Origin: Alloprevotella tannerae ATCC 51259 | GTDB taxonomy: Bacteria; Bacteroidota; Bacteroidia; Bacteroidales; Bacteroidaceae | Direction: 5' to 3' | Assembly: GCF_000159995.1 (NCBI RefSeq) | Contig: NZ_GG700642.1 | Coordinates: forward strand, 646,395 to 710,394 | DNA length: 64,000 nt | Part shown: positions 60,393 to 64,000 of the stretch, piece after piece | Position numbering within the stretch: the first letter of the stretch is position 1 | Layout of the letters: each line of letters starts with the position of its first letter | Position numbers and translations under genes: made by a program | Notes under the pieces: model-generated | Databases searched by the model: none | The model's input: the letters and a program-made list of their open reading frames with translations, nothing else | What the model was told of the DNA's origin: nothing

Positions 60393-63300
60393 GTGAAGCT
60401 TTCAGATCTGCTTTCGCTCTACGCTGTACGCCCGCAATTGGCGGCAATGGAAGACATTGCCCGACGCAAAAACGCCCCTGCTACTTTCTGCGAGGGACTT
60501 CATGCGTCGGCAGCGGCAATGGTTTTTGCGGCACTTCAAGTGCGCTTGCGAGCAAACTTGAAAAATAATTGCCCAACCCTGCTCTTCGTGGCCGACGATG
60601 AGGAGACGGCGGGCTATTTCTACCACGACTTAATTCAACTCTTGGGCGAAGCCGACGTTTTCTTTTACCCGTCAATGTTTAAGCGGGCGGTAAAATATGG
60701 CCAACGCGATGCGGCCAATGATATTCTGCGCACGGAGGTGCTGGACCGCTTAGCTTCGCAAAATCCGGCGGGCACTTGTATCGTCACTTTTCCGGCTGCG
60801 TTGGCTACACGTGTGGCAGCGAAAGCGGATATGGCGGCGAAGACAATCGTCATCGAGGAGGAGGGCCACTACGACCTAACTGCATTAGAAGAGCGCTTGC
60901 TGGAATTTGGCTTCAAACGCAAGGATTATGTCTACGAACCGGGAGATTTTGCCGTCCGCGGTAGTATTCTCGACGTCTATTCTTTTGCTTCCGAATTTCC
61001 TTTCCGCATCGACTTCTTCGGAGACGACGTTGATTCGATTCGTTCCTTTGAGGTGCAGACGCAATTATCAAAGGAACGGCTGCAGGCAGTGACGATCGTG
61101 CCTGATGTTGACGCTACCGGCGGCGACAACGTAGCTTTCACGGATTATTTACCGGAAAGCAGTCTCGTGATTACGCGTGAACCGGAATATATTCGCGATG
61201 TCATCAACAATATCTACGATGAAGGTTTCACACGTGAGGCGGCGATGAGCGGAGAATGGGCGGCTTACGAAGGAGAACGCGATACAGACTTGCCCCAAGC
61301 GGATCTACCGACGCCGCAAGCGGAACCGGACAAGGCCAAACTGCTGGTTAAGGGCGACGAAATCTATGATCGGTTGCGCGCATTCCCAAACTTCTTGCTG
61401 GCGCAAGGAACTACGCCCGCTGCAGCCAAGATTCAATTTCACACAACTCCACAACCGATCTTCCACAAAAACTTCGACTTGGTCCAACGCGCGTTCTCGG
61501 ATTATTTGGATCAAAACTACACCATTTATATCACGGCCGACAGTCGCAAACAACAGCAACGCTTGGCCGACATCCTTGCCGAAAAAGGCGGCAACTCCAC
61601 TTTCACGCCCGTTGATCAAACTTTGCACGCCGGTTTTTCCGACGAAAACTTGCGCATCTGTTGCTTTACGGATCACCAAATCTTTGATCGTTATCACAAA
61701 TACAGCTTGCGTAGCGACCACGCCAGAGATGCGAAAATGGCGCTCACACTTAACGAACTCTTGCAGTTTCATCCGGGCGATTATATCGTACACTTGGATC
61801 ACGGTGTTGGGCGTTTTGCGGGTTTAGTTCGCGTTCCGGCCGCCGACGGATCGCAGCAAGAGATGATAAAACTCACGTATCAGCACGACGACATTGTACT
61901 TGTTTCGATCCACGCCTTGCATAAGTTGAGCAAATACAAGGGGCGCGAAGGCACGCCGCCACATTTGAGTCGCTTGGGTACGGGAGCGTGGGAGAAGATG
62001 AAGGATCGGACGAAGAAAAAGATTAAAGACATCGCGCGCAACCTTATCAAACTTTACTCACAACGCAAGGAAGAGAAAGGATATGCCTTCAGCGCCGACT
62101 CATTTCTGCAACAGGAACTCGAAGCGAGCTTTACTTACGAAGATACGCCCGATCAGTTGAAGGTAACGCAAGAAGTAAAGGCCGACATGGAAAGCTTGCG
62201 GCCGATGGATCGCTTAGTTTGTGGCGACGTAGGCTTTGGTAAGACGGAGATTGCCGTGCGCGCCGCCTTGAAAGCCGCAGTCGACAATAAGCAAGTCGCC
62301 GTTCTCGTCCCGACAACCGTACTTGCTTTGCAGCATTATCGCACCTTCGCCGAGCGCCTTAAAGGTTTCCCCGTGCGAGTGGCCTATCTCTCGCGCGCCA
62401 AGTCGGCTAAAGAAACCAAAAGTATCTTACACGATTTAGCAGAAGGGCATATCAACATCATAGTAGGCACCCACAAGTTAATAGGTAAGACCGTGCGCTT
62501 CCAAGATCTCGGTTTGCTGATCATAGATGAAGAGCAGAAGTTCGGCGTAGCCGTGAAGGAGCGCCTAAGGGAGCTAAAAGTAAATGTCGACACACTGACG
62601 ATGTCGGCCACGCCCATTCCCCGCACGCTGCAATTCTCACTGATGGGCGCCCGCGACCTGTCGGTGATTCAGACGCCCCCACCTAATCGTCGCCCCATCC
62701 AAACGGAAATCCACACATTCAATCATGAGATCATTGCCGAAGCGGTTAATTTTGAAATGAGTCGCAACGGGCAAGTCTTTATTGTGACCAATCGCGTCGC
62801 ATCCTTGGGCAGCTTGAAGGCTTTGGTGGAAAAATATGTGCCGGATGCCCGCGTTGTGGTCGGCCACGGGCAAATGGCGCCCGCCGAATTAGAGAAAATC
62901 ATTCTCGACTTCGTCAATTACGATTACGACGTACTGATTTCGACAACCATTGTCGAAAACGGTATCGACATCCCCAACGCCAACACGATTTTAATCGACG
63001 CTGCGCACACCTTCGGCCTATCCGATCTCCACCAGATGCGCGGCCGCGTCGGGCGGTCTTCGCAAAAAGCGTTCTGCTACCTGCTTGCGCCGCCCTTGAG
63101 CATACTTAAAGACGACGCGCGTCGACGTTTGCAAGCCATCGAAGAGTTTAGCGATCTCGGATCCGGCATTCACATCGCCATGCAAGACTTAGATATTCGA
63201 GGAGCCGGTAATCTGCTCGGCGCAGAGCAAAGCGGCTTCATCGCAGATCTTGGTTATGAAACCTATCAGAAGATATTAGCGGAGGCCGTGAGCGAACTTA

Positions 63301-63824
63301 AAAGCGAGGAGTTTGCAGATTTGTATGCCGATAGTTTGAAAAAAACGAACCTGACTGGCGATTTCTTTGTCGACGAGTGTAATGTGGAATGCGACCTCCA
63401 CGCCTTTTTCCCGGAAACCTACGTGCCGGGCGCAACGGAGCGCATGATGCTATACCGCGAGTTGGACGGACTGACCGCTGATGACCAATTGGCGGCCTTT
63501 CGGAAGCGTATGGAAGACCGTTTCGGCAAACTTCCGCCTGAGGGAGATGAACTTTTAGCCATCGTACCTTTGCGTCGCAGCGGCCGGAAGTTGGGTGCGG
63601 AAAAGATCACGCTGAAACAGCGACGCATGACGCTGTATTTCATCTCCAAAACCGACAGTCCTTTTTATAAGAGTGCAACGTTCGACCGACTCATCGCTTT
63701 CGCCACGACCAATTTCCGCCGCTGCGAACTCAAAGAATCGGGCGGCAAGCGGCGTATGATTATAAAAGACATCGGCAGCGTAGGACAAGCGCTAAATCTG
63801 CTCCAATCCTTAACGGGCAATTAG
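60393..63824 (+). CDS. mfd: Transcription-repair coupling factor
   Basis: A protein of 1143 residues, full length. It removes RNA polymerase stalled at DNA damage and recruits UvrA. Domains: UvrB-like N-terminus (about 1-330, including YEPGDFAVRGSILDVYSF), a CarD-like RNA-polymerase-binding domain (about 455-520, PGDYIVHLDHGVGRFAGL), the helicase core with VCGDVGFGKTEIAVRAALKA (about 608-627), IIDEEQKFGV, SATPIPRTL and GRVGRSSQKAF, and the C-terminal TRCF domain (about 995-1090). A GTG start at 60393 is assumed because it gives the usual MKLSDLLSLY beginning; no ATG fits nearby. No gene is seen in the 137 bases before it. Confidence 0.95.
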   Translation: MKLSDLLSLYAVRPQLAAMEDIARRKNAPATFCEGLHASAAAMVFAALQVRLRANLKNNCPTLLFVADDEETAGYFYHDLIQLLGEADVFFYPSMFKRAVKYGQRDAANDILRTEVLDRLASQNPAGTCIVTFPAALATRVAAKADMAAKTIVIEEEGHYDLTALEERLLEFGFKRKDYVYEPGDFAVRGSILDVYSFASEFPFRIDFFGDDVDSIRSFEVQTQLSKERLQAVTIVPDVDATGGDNVAFTDYLPESSLVITREPEYIRDVINNIYDEGFTREAAMSGEWAAYEGERDTDLPQADLPTPQAEPDKAKLLVKGDEIYDRLRAFPNFLLAQGTTPAAAKIQFHTTPQPIFHKNFDLVQRAFSDYLDQNYTIYITADSRKQQQRLADILAEKGGNSTFTPVDQTLHAGFSDENLRICCFTDHQIFDRYHKYSLRSDHARDAKMALTLNELLQFHPGDYIVHLDHGVGRFAGLVRVPAADGSQQEMIKLTYQHDDIVLVSIHALHKLSKYKGREGTPPHLSRLGTGAWEKMKDRTKKKIKDIARNLIKLYSQRKEEKGYAFSADSFLQQELEASFTYEDTPDQLKVTQEVKADMESLRPMDRLVCGDVGFGKTEIAVRAALKAAVDNKQVAVLVPTTVLALQHYRTFAERLKGFPVRVAYLSRAKSAKETKSILHDLAEGHINIIVGTHKLIGKTVRFQDLGLLIIDEEQKFGVAVKERLRELKVNVDTLTMSATPIPRTLQFSLMGARDLSVIQTPPPNRRPIQTEIHTFNHEIIAEAVNFEMSRNGQVFIVTNRVASLGSLKALVEKYVPDARVVVGHGQMAPAELEKIILDFVNYDYDVLISTTIVENGIDIPNANTILIDAAHTFGLSDLHQMRGRVGRSSQKAFCYLLAPPLSILKDDARRRLQAIEEFSDLGSGIHIAMQDLDIRGAGNLLGAEQSGFIADLGYETYQKILAEAVSELKSEEFADLYADSLKKTNLTGDFFVDECNVECDLHAFFPETYVPGATERMMLYRELDGLTADDQLAAFRKRMEDRFGKLPPEGDELLAIVPLRRSGRKLGAEKITLKQRRMTLYFISKTDSPFYKSATFDRLIAFATTNFRRCELKESGGKRRMIIKDIGSVGQALNLLQSLTGN

Positions 63825-63897
63825 CGACTATTCGAATCTTCCGACCAATATACAGAAGCGAGCAATGGTACTATCACGCACCTTTACTCGCTTTCTA

Positions 63898-63930
63898 ATT
63901 CTTTCCAATGTTGTAAAGATTGGAAAGAAT
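63898..63930. other. Perfect inverted repeat near the right edge
   Basis: ATTCTTTCCAAT (63898-63909) and ATTGGAAAGAAT (63919-63930) are exact reverse complements with a 9-base loop. There is no T-run on either side. Confidence 0.6.
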
Positions 63931-64000
63931 CATCCTTGCAAGGTCCGCAACGCATCTTCAAAATGTTCGCTCCGTCTATAGCCTTTCTTCACCTTATTAA
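63930..64000 (-). CDS. Possible C-terminal end of a protein, cut by the edge
   Basis: On the minus strand a frame enters from the right edge and ends in a stop at 63932-63930, reading NKVKKGYRRSEHFEDALRTLQG. It is only 22 codons, so it could be chance. The inverted repeat starts exactly at its stop codon. Confidence 0.25.
   Translation of the reverse strand, partial: NKVKKGYRRSEHFEDALRTLQG

Overview
The window is chromosomal DNA of an anaerobic Bacteroidales bacterium, most likely Prevotellaceae-like. The grounds are Bacteroidetes-type promoters (TTTG, 20 bp, TAnnTTTG), a MurF-alanine racemase fusion, an HU/IHF-like protein of the Bacteroidetes type, a BspA-like leucine-rich-repeat protein, GSCFA and DUF3316 proteins, and secreted proteins that end in a short sorting-like tail of the form GIYxxxGKKV. 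Gene content is mostly core metabolism. The genus is inferred, not proven.

Layout. 1-3.4 kb: the 5' end of a secreted protein gene, an HU-like gene, and long non-coding stretches full of repeats. 3.4-7.5 kb: DUF2752 protein, pepD, a flippase-like membrane protein, and divergent ksgA. 8-12 kb: sulfotransferase, DedA, an outer-membrane DUF3316 protein and an S41 peptidase lipoprotein. 11.9-14.7 kb: aroA with a small membrane protein, then ric (Fe-S repair). 14.9-17.3 kb: cysQ and an SLC13 permease. 17.4-22.8 kb: asd, a CPA2 antiporter, two tandem paralogous lipoproteins and a secreted protein. 23.5-25.5 kb: an AT-rich two-gene RloA/RloB-type predicted defence operon. 25.6-28.1 kb: TraB-like and DUF389 proteins. 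28.3-31.5 kb: cysC-cysD-cysN. 31.6-44 kb: BspA-like protein, MATE pump, clpB, recA, folB with an HD hydrolase, murF-alr and GSCFA. 44.4-51.8 kb: phosphodiesterase, glmM, a VOC enzyme, an LptD-like protein and a secreted surface protein. 52.9-57 kb: a BtuB-like receptor with a two-domain surface lipoprotein. 57.6-63.8 kb: a small membrane protein, pgi, a HAD phosphatase and mfd.

How the genes fit together. CysD/CysN make APS, CysC makes PAPS, the SLC13 permease may import sulfate, the sulfotransferase at 8.1 kb could use PAPS, and CysQ removes the PAP by-product. No APS/PAPS reductase gene lies in the window, so PAPS may serve sulfation. This set is spread over 23 kb and interrupted, among other things, by the RloA/RloB operon. 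Several genes serve the envelope: murF-alr, glmM, LptD-like, and the BtuB/BtuG-like pair.

The most unusual feature is non-coding. At least nine intergenic sites carry short arrays of direct repeats. Eight of them have a unit length of 21 or 22 bp, yet the unit sequences fall into about six unrelated families (A at three loci, B at three loci, C, D, E, and a weak F). Units usually contain a small inverted repeat. A second unusual feature is a leader of about 70 nt found just upstream of two separate secreted-protein genes.
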